Shown: positions 26,699-39,772, counted from the stretch's first letter. The stretch is DNA of 64,000 bases from Agelaius tricolor (GCA_023055355.1 JALJCS010000010.1:23575001-23639000), one strand, 5' to 3'. Made by a program: numbers and translations. The notes: generated by a model from the sequence alone, not told the origin.

Positions 26699-29600
26699 AG
26701 GGAGAGGGAAGGTTTGCAAATCCCTGCTATTTGGGAATAAAAAAAAATCTAGATTTTTTAAGAAACCTGAATCTCTTCCCGAGGCTGGATGTAGACTGCT
26801 GCATTGCTTTCCTTTGGTCTGCCTTCTCCCTGCACTAGAGACACATTCCAGCCCCCAGGCCTGACTGGCTCTATAGGGTGGACCAAAAAATTATAATTAC
26901 ACTCTTAAGTTCTTGAATTTTCCAATTTAGTCCTTGATATGCTGACCAAATGGCTTTCCATCTCCACAGATCCAGCACCAACCTGCTTACCTATTGAAAT
27001 GCAGTAAGAGCACAAGAGAGGGATTATATCCCTTTAAATTCACTAAAATGAGTTAGAAGTCTAGTTCCCATACAGCTACACAGCATCGGGTACCCTGTGC
27101 AGGGAAACATCAGTGTGGGGACTGTTCCAGCTGCAAAATCTATAACCCAGTAAGAATACAGAGCTGCACTGCACCAGGGCTCTGTCCCACCCTGTTGTCC
27201 ATCAGAGATGCTCCCCAGTTTGGTTTGACCCCTCTAGGAGAAGGATCACCTGATTGCAGAGCTGTTGGCTGCCAGTGAGCCCCTTTACTTTGCTGAAGTG
27301 CAAACAAGAACTTCAACATATTTTCCTCAGAATCAGGATGGTCTGAGCCTGTTTTTTTGCAAACACAAGAGAAAAGAAAATTTACAAATTGTTCTTTTCT
27401 TTGCCAGACTGCTTGCCAAGCAGGTTTTGAGCAGAGTTAATTTGACACATCCCCACAGGCCTCCCTGGTGACAATTATGCAACAGACCCCTCTCATGTGG
27501 GGCATTTCACACCACTCAAACATGCATCTGGGAAGAGACCTGTTTATATTGTATTTATATCCTTCTTTGCATCCCTGAGCTGCTGAGTGCTGCATGCTCC
27601 TCTTCAGCTGCCCACAGTCTCCAGCCCTTCCCTCCTGCCCCTTCTGTTGAGCACCTAGTGTGACTTTTCTCCTGTGCCCTGTCCCCTTGTCAAGTCACCC
27701 TCCTGCAGAGCAGCTGCTGCTGGAGCAGATGTAAAACGCTTCAGTAACACTCGCTAAGATTAGCATTGACACCAGCACAGAGAGGAAATAAATTCTTTTC
27801 TGGGGGAGAAGCACAAATTACTTAATGCAGCAGATCAGAGCAGCATCTGTAACAAAGCTGGAAGAGAGCTGGTTTAATATCTCCTTGAATATAACACACC
27901 AAAAAAAGCAGAGTCACCTGCCCACCAGCAGCCATGGTACAGCCTGTCCCAGCAAACCATGTACAACCTGTGGTGATTCTTTCCCAGCCTTGCAGGACTC
28001 TGGGCATTAATCTAGAATCTATTTGTCATTCCATAAAACACTGCTTCCAAGGGCTTTTCCCATGACAGTTACAGGTGGCAGTAGCAGCACTGGAGAGGTG
28101 GCTGAGGCATGTGGAGATGGAGGGGCTGCTTGCTGGTGTTTAATCAGGCACAGGTCACAGATCATGAAGTGGGGTGACCAGCAGCACCCAGGCAGGATCA
28201 ATCCCCTCCATTCATACTTTGGCACAAGCCATGCAAGAGTCTGGCAGGTCAGTGGGAGGAGCAGAGGGGTTTACAGTGGCTAGGGAGCCCAGATGAAGTG
28301 TTGGAGTGACTTGAAGAGGTTTCAGCTTCCTCCTCAAGGAAGAGAAGATTCTCTATGTGCATTGCTCAGCAGTCAAATCCCACCTGTGCTCTGTACTATG
28401 AGGCCTTCGGCTACAAAACCTGCTTTGCCAATGATCCTGGTTCCAGCCCAGACAGAAAAAGGGATGCAGGGATGGAGCTGCTGCACAGGGTTCAAGGACT
28501 CTGACACTTCTGCCTGCAGGAGTGTCCTGTCCTCTGCTGCTCCAGCACACCTCCAGCCAGAGAAATGGATTTACTCTGCCCTGAGTGACTTTTCCAAGGC
28601 AAGAGTGTGGCCAATGATTTATGGTGGCCTTGAGCTGGAGAGGAATCATATCTCATTCCTGTGTTACATGCCAGGTTTTCTGTGCGTACCATAAAGATTT
28701 TCACCTGCCTCTGAAATCTCATGTACAAGAGGGATTCGACAGGGATGGGATGACCTAGTATGCAAATGATTACATTCCTGACCTGGAAACTCCTCTTGTT
28801 TCTCCTTTGTTCTGCATTTGGGATGAAATCAATGAGAGCATTTCAGCAAAGTCAGTACCAGCTGCCCTGGTGGGAAATACCTTCAAAGAGTCCCTTTTGC
28901 TGGTGCTGCAAGGCTGAACACAGCTCAGGAACTAAGGAAACACATCAAATTTAGGAACTGCAGCCACTGACACCACCAGTAATTGGCCCATTGTCCCTTT
29001 GAGGAGTTCTAATGGAAATCTGGGCCGGTGATGGGAGTGTTGATGTGTTAATCACCAGAGCACACACCCGCCTCCATTGTTGGCCAGCTCTGTGAACAAT
29101 TTCTGCTCAAATTATAGATTGGTGCACCATGTGCAACACAGAGCAGCATATCCAGGCAGAAAGAAAATAATGAATTCAACACAAAGAATCAAGAAACTAA
29201 ACTGTTTAGATAACCTCAGGCTTTTTCTGCTAAGAAAATCAATATGGTTAGAAGCAGGGAAACGACCCGTATTGCCAGCAGAGTGAGGGTGCAGAGACAC
29301 AGAAACCAATATGAATGACCAAAACAGTTTAGTTTCCTTTTCTTTTTGCTTATGTTACCTTTTTGAAACAGTACTAACACTGTAGTTTACACCTATCTCT
29401 TAAGGTACCTTTGCCTTAAAGGTAAAGTTCAATATTATTTGTATCCAAAATCTTGGTTTTGCAAATACTGAGAAGTCTCCTGTATCTGAAATGCTTACAG
29501 CCCTATGAGTTCCCTTTCCTTTTGATGATGTCTGTTATTAGAGCACCGAAAATCTGGCATAGAAAAGACTGTGTCAACTTGCAGCTTCCCAGCGTGGGTA

Positions 29601-29865
29601 GTTTATTCTCTGTATTCCATTCACACATTTCATGTCCTCACCCGACAGCCAACATGGGTGCTAATTAGCAGCTACACTCCTCCTGGCAGGTTGTGTGGGC
29701 ACCCTTCAAGTAGAACTTGACATGAATTTAATTCACATCACGGATTAACTGCTGTGTTATTTGCATTGCAAAAACACCATCAGGTCCCAGGTAGGGCTGG
29801 GACCCCAAGGCACAGAAGACTGAGAAGGACAGTGTGGAGAATGTAATCTGGAAAATGTAATTAGG
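26699..29865. other. non-coding sequence, no gene seen
   Basis: Mixed composition. The 28.0-28.7 kb part is GC-richer and open in several frames (up to 133 codons at 28293-28694), but shows no recognisable domain. No repeat family identified. Confidence 0.5.
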
Positions 29866-30277
29866 TGTGAGGGCATTAATAGGCCTCAAATAACCCTAAC
29901 CAGCCTCAGCTGGGACCCACAACCACACCCTGCCCCCTGGGTCTGAGGATCCCACTTAAGCAAAGGCCAGTGGGTTCAACCCTTCCCCAAGCTGTGCTGT
30001 GGCTGTATCTGCTCTCAGCCGTGCTGCAGAAGCTCTTTTCAGACCTGGCCCAGGGCTGTAGGTAGCATCTTCCCAGCCCTGTCTCATGGATGGTGCCTGG
30101 ACAAAAGCTGCAGCCTTGTCTCTCTTCTTTTGCTGCTGTGTACGTTCTTTGCATGGATTCTGGCCTTGATGTTCTGCCTTTCTTTATCTGGAATTGTTGG
30201 TAGACCCTGTTACCTCCAGTGCTGTGGTCTTCCTCAGCTCACAGCTTGCCTTCTGCTCTTGCTGCTCCCTGATAACA
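29866..30277 (+). mobile_element. possible degenerate ERV LTR
   Basis: A GC-richer block of about 410 bp beginning TGTGAGGGCATT and ending near CTGATAACA. Its wording resembles songbird ERVL-type LTRs I recall. A TATA-like element (CACTTAAGC) would fall about 90 bp in. No target duplication or internal retroviral sequence was found, and the ends are guesses. It could equally be unrelated unique sequence. Confidence 0.3.
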
Positions 30278-33121
30278 AGACAAGAGAAGTGGGGAGGAAG
30301 GAGTGACTACAGCAGGGAGCACTGGAGGAGCTGCCACTAAAGAGTGAGTGGACAAGGAAGAAAACCTATCCTCGTGTGCTGCAGTGAGGAAGAGAGGTAT
30401 TTGGTAGTCTTCATCCCACAGGATGGACAGAAGGAATTTGTGGGACTACCTGAGCTTTCCTTACTCCTCAGGTAAGCATTCAAGGAGGAGAAAGGGTGTC
30501 CATACCACCTCTTACTCCAGCAGTCAGTGGATGCAGTCATTGCAGGCAGCCAAGGACAGCAGTGGGTTGTGCTTGCCGTGGATCAATCTTTGATCCTTGC
30601 CTAAAGGTGCAGGGGAATCATGGGCAGGAGTTCTGAAACCCCTGGCCTGGGGACCCATCTCTGGGTGTACCCAGAGCCCCCTCTGCAGTGGGAATGCCAA
30701 CAGTGCTTTAGCTGATTTCATGACTCCCTCTGCCCAGCCTGAGAGACTGAGTACATGTTCCTGGTTTCCTGAGTCATTCCCACCTGATAAAAGGCTGCAA
30801 CATGCTCTCTTTAGCTGTATAGGTATGGCCTTAAGTTTGAGATGGCATACAGAAAGAATTCTGATTAATGGAGGAGGAAAAATACAAGAGCAAAGTACTC
30901 TTTTTAAGCAAATAACAAAATAATCTTTGGAAGAAGTTTGATCCCTCTGTGTTTTAAAGCTTATGCTGCAGAAAGGAGATGCCATTTGCTGCAAGTTTTA
31001 TTTATTTTTTTTTTTTTATCTTGGGAAGACTAAAGACAGAAGTACTCAGAAAAAATAACTATCTACAGACACTGAAGAGTCAGGAAACAGTGAGATCTCC
31101 TCCCTTTCCATGCTTTGTATGCCAAATGGCTACCAGTGCTTGTCAGCCCTGCAGAGTATCAGGGAGTGTAGCAGACTGTGTGCTCCATACGGAGAGCCAG
31201 CTGGGCTGCCCCATAAGGCACTGCCTCACTCAGTGCTGCTGAGCCATCTACATCCCAGCACCAATAGCAGGCTGGTGAAAACCAAGCTGGGCCCCCCCAA
31301 CAAAGCTCAGAAAAGGGAGTTCAAATCCCTTGTGGGGGTTTCTTAAGCTCATCTTGCTGAGCTGCCAGCCTGGAGCCTGCATGGAGCTGCATCAGCCCAG
31401 GTGGAATACTGTGTGAAGCAGCTCTGCATGCTGTGGGGAGGAAAACTTCAGAAGATTTTTATTGAGCAAGAAACCTTAGATTTCCCCCTAGGGACCAGGG
31501 ATGTGCATAGTGAGGTGTTGGTTGATGATATAATCTATAAAACTCTCATGCAAAAAGGTGTTTCTCTGTAAAGAATGAAGCCATGCTAAACAGTGGGAGA
31601 TTAATCACTCCTCCTCCCCTTTCCTCCCACTTACCTCGTGGATCATTAGGTCTCAGGAAGGTTTTAATTCTGCATGTACGTGGAAAAATTGACACGAGTT
31701 TCACCTGACTGGTGACTAGGTCATGTTAAGATCTGTATCACAATCAACACTCATTAGTCCAGAACAGCAAAGAAACAATGCATCCTACTGGGAGAGGAGG
31801 AGATTTATCAAATTAGAGGCTTTTATGGGGGAAAAAATGTCAAAATCCTGACAGCCGTACACACAGCTCTCCCACAAAAGCTTCCACTAATATAAACAGG
31901 AGGCAAGGAAATCTGGTGTCCCCTGGCATCCCTCTCACTTTAGTGACCACAGCTTTGTGTCCCAGACTGCTTCCCCCAAGGAGGGTTTCCATCACAGGAG
32001 CTTTGGGGTGAGAATTTCAAAATGCCTTTATCAAAACTCTTCTGTTTAGTGCTGGAGTAATGTCTCACTCAAATACAAAGCCCTGAAGACTGTCCTGGAT
32101 TGGATTTACTCCAATCTGAGGACTACTTTGTGCCTGGAGTTATTTATTGTGGAACTGTTGGGAACTGGACTTTGCCATGCAAAGCAACAGCTGTGATTCA
32201 CCCTCAGTCATATATTGATCAGATTTTGATCCTTTTTCAGAGCAAATGCTCCTGAGAATCTATTTCTGTCCAGGAGAGATTGAGTTGTGTCTGCTCTTTA
32301 CGGGTTAACAGTTGGATTCTAGTATTCATCTGCTGGTGCTTCAAGCAATGCTAATCTGTGCAGAGAACAGGGACAATAATATGGGATTTAAGGGATCAAA
32401 TAAACCAAAGTAAAAATCAAGATTGCAGAGGAAAGATATTTGACTTAAATGTTTGAACTAAGATAAAACTCAAAGGCTGAAAACTTGCAAGTAAGAAGGG
32501 AAAATATTCAAATATAATCTTTATTTCTTATCCAGTGTTTGAAAAATAGAAATAAATTTTTTTCTAGTTTTGAAGCTTCTAGTTTTTATAGTATTGGTAA
32601 CTAAAGTTAGAACTAGCTTAGAACTTTAAAAATCTTTAAAAGTAGTTTATAATGACTAGACTGGTCTTTTACAGAGAAAAAAAATCTGCTGCTTTCCTCC
32701 CCAGTTTACCAAAAGAGGCATCAAAACTCAGCCTTTCCTTCTGCAGATTAAACTAGAAGCAATATTTTACTCTGCCTATTCCAAAGGTGATTCCACTGGT
32801 AAATGCTTCCATGGGGGGGTGCAGTGAATTCTAAAGTCCATCCTCCTTCTGTGAAAGAGGTTATTGAAGTGTATTACAAGCTGTTATCAAGTTTACAAAA
32901 GAGATTCACTCTGGAGTTATGGTATTTTATACCAACTTTCAGCTTAAACTAAACTTTTATAGCCAGGATATAAACTCCTGAATATGGGGTCTTCGTAATA
33001 GAAAACTTGTCTGACTAGAGGGTCAGGAGGAGCAATGGTATAATGCAATTTATGGCCTGCTCAGCCTGGATTTACACTTCATCACAATACAATATCAGGA
33101 GCACATGTTACAATGACAGTT
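30278..33121. other. non-coding sequence, no gene seen
   Basis: Overlapping open frames at 30524-30994 (156 codons, minus) and 30597-30923 (plus) lie on opposite strands of the same GC-richer stretch, which argues against either being coding. A T13 run lies at 31005-31017. Confidence 0.5.
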
Positions 33122-33125
33122 CTTT

Positions 33126-33158
<33 letters not shown>
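33122..33158. repeat. poly-T tract
   Basis: About 37 bp of T with only two C interruptions. Simple repeat. Confidence 0.9.
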
Positions 33159-36100
33159 GTTGCTGTGTAAAAACAACACTTTTTAGTCCTTAACCAGAAC
33201 TGCTGTTTTCCTAGTGGGAGAGGTGGGGTAGCTCATGTTTCCCAGAAGTATTTTTATAAGCATAGCTTTTGCAATAGCAACCCCTCAGATACCCCCAAGC
33301 CCCTTCAAATACAGGGGCATTCAACATAAAATCTCTGGACTTGGCCTGTGAAATTAGAGATTAGAAGCACAGGAAAATTAAAGGCTGAGCTTTCTTGAGA
33401 CAATGATCAAGCTGTAGGGGCTCCAGGTGTTGGGAACAGGAAGCCTATTTTAAAGATGAGAGGGCATTTGCCATGGGTGGCATTATTATGTTTGGAAAAG
33501 GAGTACTCTGAACAACACCTGCTCAAAGCAGGGCCAACAGAAGGAATAAAGTCACTTTTTAATGGTCCATGCAAATAACTTGCACTCAAGAATGTTGCAG
33601 TGCTTGCTCAGTGCCCAAATCAACCAGTTCAGTGACAGATATGTCACCCTAATGCTGCCTGAATAGAAACTTTCTCACTGGATCACAGTGCAGTGTGCAT
33701 GTAACAGATAAACCAGAAGTGCTGAAGCCTTCCCTTGTCCCCTTGCAATCCTGAACCCCTTTCCTTTTTACTTTGCTAATAGAACAGAAATTAACAGTTG
33801 CTTTAAGATATGTAATAATTATAAAAACACTCTGTTTTGAACCCTGGGTGTTGCTGTTTGGGGGAAACTAGTATGCATTACAGTTTTGATCCAGTCTGGC
33901 TTGTCCTGTGATAGCTCACTGGGACCAGATAGTTTTTTGTTCTGTGCTTGTTCAGAGTCTGATCTGAGAAGGGAGAGTTCAAATACACAGCTCCCAGGCA
34001 TAACTGGAAATTAAATAATGATATGGGAATGTCTCCCAGTAATTTTCAAAAAACTGATTATATGATATTGACTGCAGAAAATCAGGTATGTGACTATTTC
34101 TGTCTTTTTTTCTTTATTTCTGTCTGCAAGGCTGAGGCAAGACCAGTCTCCTTGCACCACCTCTTTGTCACTGTTTAGATACTTTCCAGGCTACAGAACT
34201 CCATTTCTTGCCATCTACCATATTATAGCTCTGAGGAGAGGGCAATGTTGGTAATATTAGCTAGGAAATTCTTGGGTGAGACTGAAGCTTTCTAACAATT
34301 CAGCTGGTGCCCATTGTTGAGGCATCATTACCTCCATAGCTGCTGGTGCTCTGTGCCACCAGCAAGGCTAGCAGTAAAACAATGACATTTAAAATATATC
34401 AAGTGCATTCTACTCTCTTTAGCTAGCTCCTGGCTGCAAGAAATGCTGTGAACTACCAGTGAACCCTGGCTGAGAGTTAATGCCTGCCATTTCATGCTTT
34501 TGGGCAGGTTCCCTGGTGTTTCCTAACAGTGCTCCTGGCCTTGAAGGTGCCAGCAAATCCATGCACTGAAAAGGGCAGTGATGGTGTCTGTTTGAGGAGG
34601 TCAAAGAGTGAAAGCACTGAAGGGAGAAGTTCAGACTGTTGCAAGAGGAGACTGAAAATATACCCTTGTTTAATATTCTGTTATGTGCCAGTGTGTACCA
34701 AGAAGCACATCCTGGGCAAGACATCCAGAGCAAGGTTCAATTTGCCATGTCCTGGCTATATTGCCAGTGAGATTTGACTGTGAAGCTTACAAACTCTGTA
34801 CAACTAAACCTCCAAAACATTCAGCCTTCTGATTTGCAAATGGATACCCAGACTGGCCTTTTACTATAAGTCCATGCATCTTTTCCCTTGCAAAGTATTT
34901 CCCAGGCATAAACTTCCTGATGCCATTTTGGCTTGTCTGAATTGAATATGCATGCACATGATTTTCAAGGTATTGTTTAGAATTTTTAAAGTTTTCTAAG
35001 CATTAACTACAAGGGAAGCAAGGACTATATGTGGTTATAATAAGAGTTTCTCCTGACTCTATGTAATTTACTGTTGGTCATAAACCAAAGCACCAGAATG
35101 GATCTTCATGGCATCTGTGATGATATCTAGTAGGCTGGGTGCTAAAGGACAGAGCAGAAGCTCTGGTTTTCCCTGTCAGTTCCCCTCACTTTGCTGCTTT
35201 CCTTCTCCACAACTACTCTGCTTCCACCCTGACTTCCTACCAAGTCCTCTATGTATTCACAGTTTGTCACTCCATGATAATCTTGATGGAGGCATCAAGG
35301 AGAAATCAGCATGAAAGAGAGGTAGGATGAGTGATTAGAAAATTTCTGGAGGATGGGATGACAGGGTGAATCTCATAGGCAGGAATTTTTTCTCCCCTCC
35401 CATAATTCTGAAGAGCACAGGACTTTCAATTAGGGCAGATGTGTTTTGTGTTTTCACACATCAATCTTTCATTGTCCTTGCATCAATCATTCACTGGTTT
35501 GTGCAAATAACTTCTCCCAAACAATATTCTCCTGTCAGAATCAGGCACTGTCATCTGCAAATCTGTTTGAATATTTCATTATTACCAGATGATGCTTTTT
35601 GTTGAGGCTTTTTGTGCATTTTTCTGAGTGACATAGCAATATAATCCCTGTGCTCCTTGTCCTAATGAAGCTGGAAGGCAAAGGTAAAGCCAGACAGTGA
35701 CAGGGGCTGTGTCCTAGAAACCTTTTCTTTGTAGTCTGTGCAGGGAGGAACAAAGGTAGCTGCAAACAGGGAGCCCTTGTTCACTGCTTGTTTGATTCCA
35801 GTCTGGCCAGGCTCAACGTAGCTGATGTCAGGACTGACTAATTGGTTTTATAAATCCAATTTATACACATACAAAGCTTACTTTAGATACCTATTCCTTC
35901 AGGCAAATATTAAGCCATAGGTTACAGCTCCAGCAGTTGTCAGATTGCTTGTTTGCTGAAGGTGCTACTGACCAAGCTCTTTGTGCATGGTCCCTGAGAG
36001 GCCACACTGGCCCAAGTCAGGGTCAGCATGGCTGAAAAGGGCTTACCTGGGGAGAAGCAAAGCACAGAACTGAGGGGAGTTCTGGTGAAAACTAACCCAC

Positions 36101-36174
36101 CCAACAGCTTCTGAAAAGGAGGTCTGGCCAGCCATGGGACACTACAGCAACTTGGCTGATCTGAGTACTGAAAA
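33159..36174. other. non-coding sequence, no gene seen
   Basis: No exon or repeat family recognised. Frames of 60-104 codons (for example 34419-34733, minus, and 34529-34777, plus) overlap on opposite strands and have no domain. Confidence 0.55.
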
Positions 36175-36180
36175 CTAGGC

Positions 36181-36571
36181 TGTCAGTATCATATTTTTGA
36201 AAAATCCTCTTTGCCCAGGATTCTTATCCTGGGAAGCTGAGAAGCCTCCGAGAAAAAGGAAAACAATATTATCTGATTTGCTTCTCCTGTGTTTTGCTGC
36301 TTTGGAATGTGGTTGGAGATCGTTTATCCAACATGTGAATTGTTTTTACTTAATGACCAATCACAGTCAGGCTGTGTTGGACTCTGAAGAGAGAGTCACA
36401 AGTTTTCATTAGTATCTTGTTAAGCCTTCTGTCTGCATCCTTTCTCTATTCTTTAGTGTAGTTTTAGTATAGTATTCTTTAATATAATATCAAATAATAA
36501 ATTAGCCTTCTAAGAACATGGAGTCAGATTCATCTTTCCTCCCCACGACAGGGGACCCCGAAAATACCACC
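36181..36571 (+). mobile_element. solo ERV LTR with 6-bp target duplication
   Basis: A 391-bp LTR of a type I recognise from songbird genomes. It starts TGTCAGTATC and contains the characteristic text around CCCAGGATTCTTATCCTGGG and GCTTCTCCTGTGTTTTGCTG. A polyadenylation signal AATAAA lies at 36496-36501, and the element ends near AATACCACC (canonical CA apparently mutated). The hexamer CTAGGC stands immediately before it (36175-36180) and again immediately after it (36572-36577), as expected for a 6-bp target-site duplication of a class II (ERVK-like) element. No gag, pol or env lies beside it, so the provirus has recombined to a solo LTR. The exact subfamily is not determined. Confidence 0.8.
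36496..36501 (+). promoter_or_regulatory. LTR polyadenylation signal
   Basis: AATAAA about 315 bp into the LTR, where the R-region signal is expected. It may still act as a cryptic polyadenylation site. Confidence 0.6.
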
Positions 36572-36577
36572 CTAGGC

Positions 36578-37130
36578 CTGCCCAGAAAGTGCATCACTGA
36601 TGCAGTAAGCAGTAAATGCCAAAGAACTGGGCTAGCTCATGGCTTGGGCAGTGCAGTGTTCACCCAGTGACAAGAACATGACACTTATAATGGAAGTGAA
36701 TTTTTATTCCTGGTGACACAGAGATCACCATTACTTTCTGTGATGGTAAATAGCCTCTGCAGGAACAGTGCTTAACTCAATATAGGTCTTTTCAAAAGTG
36801 CATCAACAGATCAAAACTACAAATTAACACCATTTTGCTGTGTTCCTGCAGTCTCAGATTTCCCCCTCAATATACAACAGCTCCTGCAAGTGTGTATCAA
36901 ACTTTTTTGTCTTTGTGCTCTCTCACCAGGTTTCTTGGTGCTATGCTTCTGCAGTAGAAAAGGCTTTGAAATCAATTGCTGAAATGTAGCTCAGTTTATG
37001 GTTCATAAAGGGCTTTGAGAAACCATTTTGTATAGAATGTGTAACATAAATAAAGGCAGCATATTCATTCCCTTTTCTTAGTTTTGAAATTATCCTATTA
37101 AGCTGGCAAACGTGTCAAATATGTAACTCA
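36578..37130. other. non-coding sequence, no gene seen
   Basis: AT-rich sequence without recognised repeats or exons. Confidence 0.55.
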
Positions 37131-37320
37131 ACTTACTGAAGCCCTACCTACCAAGAGGCACTTAAGTGGATGCTTAAAATTAAGCGTGTGATTTAATCCT
37201 GCCTTATACAGTTCCTAACCACAGGCATAAGTCTCACTGGAGTCAAGGCAAGCACATTAAAGCCAAGTGTGTGCTAAGCTCTTTCTAAACCAAGGCCTAA
37301 TTCTGGTTATTTTCATATGC
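37131..37320. repeat. possible ancient amniote interspersed repeat
   Basis: The phrases CACTTAAGTGGATGCTTAAA and CACTGGAGTCAAGG...GTGTGCTAAG resemble a very old repeat common in turtles, crocodilians and birds that carries a GCTTAAAGTTAAGC-like palindromic centre. The two halves look partly like inverted copies of each other. Divergence is high, so this is pattern recognition only. Confidence 0.3.
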
Positions 37321-37934
37321 TTTTTTAATGCTGAAAAACAACAAGTATGCTACAACAGGCAGTGACATCTCAACTTCTGCCCCCATTAAATAAGTTTAAA
37401 AATCATGAATCCTAAAGCAATTGTATTGCCATCATACTACTTTTCTTTTATGATTAATCCAGAGTTTGATATGTCTTTCTATAGGATTAATATCTTAACA
37501 GCAAGGTAATAGGTAGTGTGACATTTAATCTCTTTGATTAAATTCCATACTAAAAATGTCCCATAAATAAAAGAAACAATTGAGGCAATCATAAATTACC
37601 TTCATTGTTGCAAAGTGATGGATTTAGTGGTTACAGAGTGTAAAATCTCATGAGCTCATTAAAAGCTATAAGGGCTTTTTCCTTCCAGAGCCCTAAAAGA
37701 CGTTGTGGCCTACGGCAGGTTTTCTCACATTGCTTTCATTTAATCAGTTGAAACCTTAAGAGGAAATGGGAGATGCTTTATGTATGTGTCCATTTCATTT
37801 CCTCGTAGAGATCACCAGAACCAAACAGGGCTTTCTATCTCAGGTGCCTCTTGTGCCTTCAGTACTGTGTGCCTAAGGAGAGAGGGTACATTTTTTGAGT
37901 TAACAGCCAGAATGAAATTATTTCAAAATCTGAG
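37321..37934. other. non-coding sequence, no gene seen
   Basis: AT-rich, with several TTAAT/ATTA-rich stretches. No exon recognised. Confidence 0.5.
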
Positions 37935-38045
37935 CTTTTCAACTCTGGCACTGACCTCCACTGTGACCTTGGGCAAGTCACAGAAGGCCAAGTATTCAGG
38001 AGCTCAGTATCAACCATCCATACTGCCAAATTAGCATGGTTTGGA
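37935..38045 (+). repeat. MIR-like ancient SINE fragment
   Basis: Positions 37961-37980 read CTGTGACCTTGGGCAAGTCA, the hallmark of the core of MIR-type SINEs (CORE-SINE superfamily). Upstream GGCACTGAC and downstream GAGCTCAGTATC fit the surrounding MIR layout in degraded form. MIRs are old amniote insertions and a few survive in birds. It has no coding capacity. Ends are approximate. Confidence 0.55.
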
Positions 38046-39163
38046 TGCAGCCCAGCAAGCTGCTCTTTTGAGTACTTGCCTGAAAGCATCACAAGGGAGA
38101 TGCTTATCTAAGTGTCTCTGGAAATCCATGTGCAGGTGAAAGTCCCAAACCTTTCAAGGCTCCACTCTACTACTTAAATGCACCTAGAGGATTCATTTCT
38201 CCCTTTCCAAAATTAGCAAAAGGTTGTACCCAACCAGAAGGGCTTCACTTAGCATAGTAAGACATCATTTTCCTGTTCAATTAGAAACTTTTTACTACAA
38301 ATACTAAGACACCTTTGACCTTTCTGTTAGACTCTAGCAGGTAAAAAAGTCAAGTGACAAGGGCAATAAAGTGAACAAGACTCTCATCCAAATTGCTGGG
38401 GGTTTCAAGGGCTCTCATAAGAACTTTTCTAGCTCCTGAAATCTGTGCTGTCCCTTTGATTCCTCACAATGAACTGTCGTGACATGGAACCCATCCACCA
38501 AGAAGAAGCACACAGGTGCACAGGCTGCACCATGGCTCTGCTGAGCTGCAAGGTTAGGTATGGACAAGAGGCTTCTATACTGTCTCACAGTGCTGCTAAA
38601 GAAAAAAAGAATTAAAATGGGATTAAGGACTCGAATGAAAAGCTTTCTGTAAGGAAGCATTTTTAATATAAAAGGCTAACAGCAGAGAAGTCCCCCATGG
38701 TGCAGTTTGTAGGATCTTGTAAGAGTTTAGCAAGATTAAGTTAATGTAAATTACTTGAGGAGTATCTGTGTAACCCACAATGAGGTTGGTTTTGCTGCAC
38801 GTTCACCAGATGAAATGCTGCATTTCAGAGTTAAACCTCACTCAAGTGCCCATGAAAACAGCACAGCTGACAGTGCTGGGAGCAGCAGGCTTCCTACTGG
38901 GGAATTTCTGTAGGATTAGCATTAGTGCCCATGGCATGGGTGTTTTGCACAGCTGGGCCAGGAGTGGTTTTGCTGGAGGTCTTTGCCATCAGCAGAAAGG
39001 GGAAAATTCCCAATTCGGCCTCAAAAAACAAACAAAACAACAACAAAACCCAAAATGAACAAGAAAACCCCACAAAACTATCAAGGAAAAAAACTCTGCC
39101 CATACTGACCAAGAAATTCCTCATTACTGTCTCAAGGGCTGCCCACAGCTGATCTCCCTTAAA
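38046..39163. other. non-coding sequence; A-rich patch at about 39.02-39.10 kb
   Basis: No gene seen. An A/C-rich low-complexity patch (CAAAACAACAACAAAACCC and similar) occupies about 39023-39095 and opens short frames on both strands. Confidence 0.55.
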
Positions 39164-39772
39164 TTGTGGGAGGCCTGTTTTAGCAAAGATTCATGGTAGG
39201 CAGAAGCTTGCTGACAGGCCCTGATAAATCAATCAGATCTTGGATTGCTTTTTAAAAACTTCAGCCTGTTTTTCTGAAGTCTATTATTAAGCATGCCCTG
39301 TTCTGACCAGTTCCTTTCACAATGACCTCCAACATTGTTTTGCTGGAAAAGATATAAAAGGAGAATGGGCTTAGGGCCAGGGACCCTTGAAAAAATGCCT
39401 TGCTATAGAGGATGGCAGGACCTCCAGACAGTGCAAGAGTGGGCCAGGACTGCATCAAAAATTCCTGTTAGTGGAGATTTAATAATGCTTTGGGTGCATT
39501 AGCAGGGAATGCATCCCAAAGAGTCCAAAAAGGGAGGAAAACCATGACTTAGCATCCCTGTGCTTTGGTTTTCTTGTCTTTCTTTGTGTGACTGGTTTAT
39601 CACAGACTGGGCCAGTGCAAGCCTGGATTACTGTAGAAATCACAGTAAGTCTCCAGACATGTGGATTCTTCATAATCCTTGCCAACCACTTCTCTTCCAT
39701 CACCCATGTCACCCATGTTGGTCTGAGTCACAGCCTGGGGCTGGGGATGGAGCTATTTTGCATTCCTAACAG
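39164..39772 (+). mobile_element. weak candidate for an old LTR
   Basis: Begins TGTGGGAGGCCTG, has a TATA box (GATATAAAAGG near 39350-39360), and could end at CCTAACA near 39772. The text after the TATA box faintly resembles songbird ERV LTRs. No target duplication, no polyadenylation signal in the right place, and no internal sequence. Boundaries are speculative. Confidence 0.22.

Larger units (their letters stand above)
36175..36577. repeat. target-site duplication CTAGGC flanking the LTR
   Basis: CTAGGC occurs at 36175-36180 and 36572-36577, directly abutting the inferred LTR ends. A 6-bp match adjoining both ends is unlikely by chance and fixes the element boundaries. Confidence 0.65.

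Noticed and set aside
28293..28694. 133-codon plus-strand frame
   Set aside because: Overlapped by minus-strand frames over the same stretch; no domain or homologue recognised.
30524..30994. 156-codon minus-strand frame with an overlapping 108-codon plus-strand frame
   Set aside because: Opposite-strand frames in a GC-richer stretch indicate composition, not coding.
36181..36571. Full-length endogenous provirus
   Set aside because: No second LTR and no gag, pol or env sequence is present nearby; it is a solo LTR.
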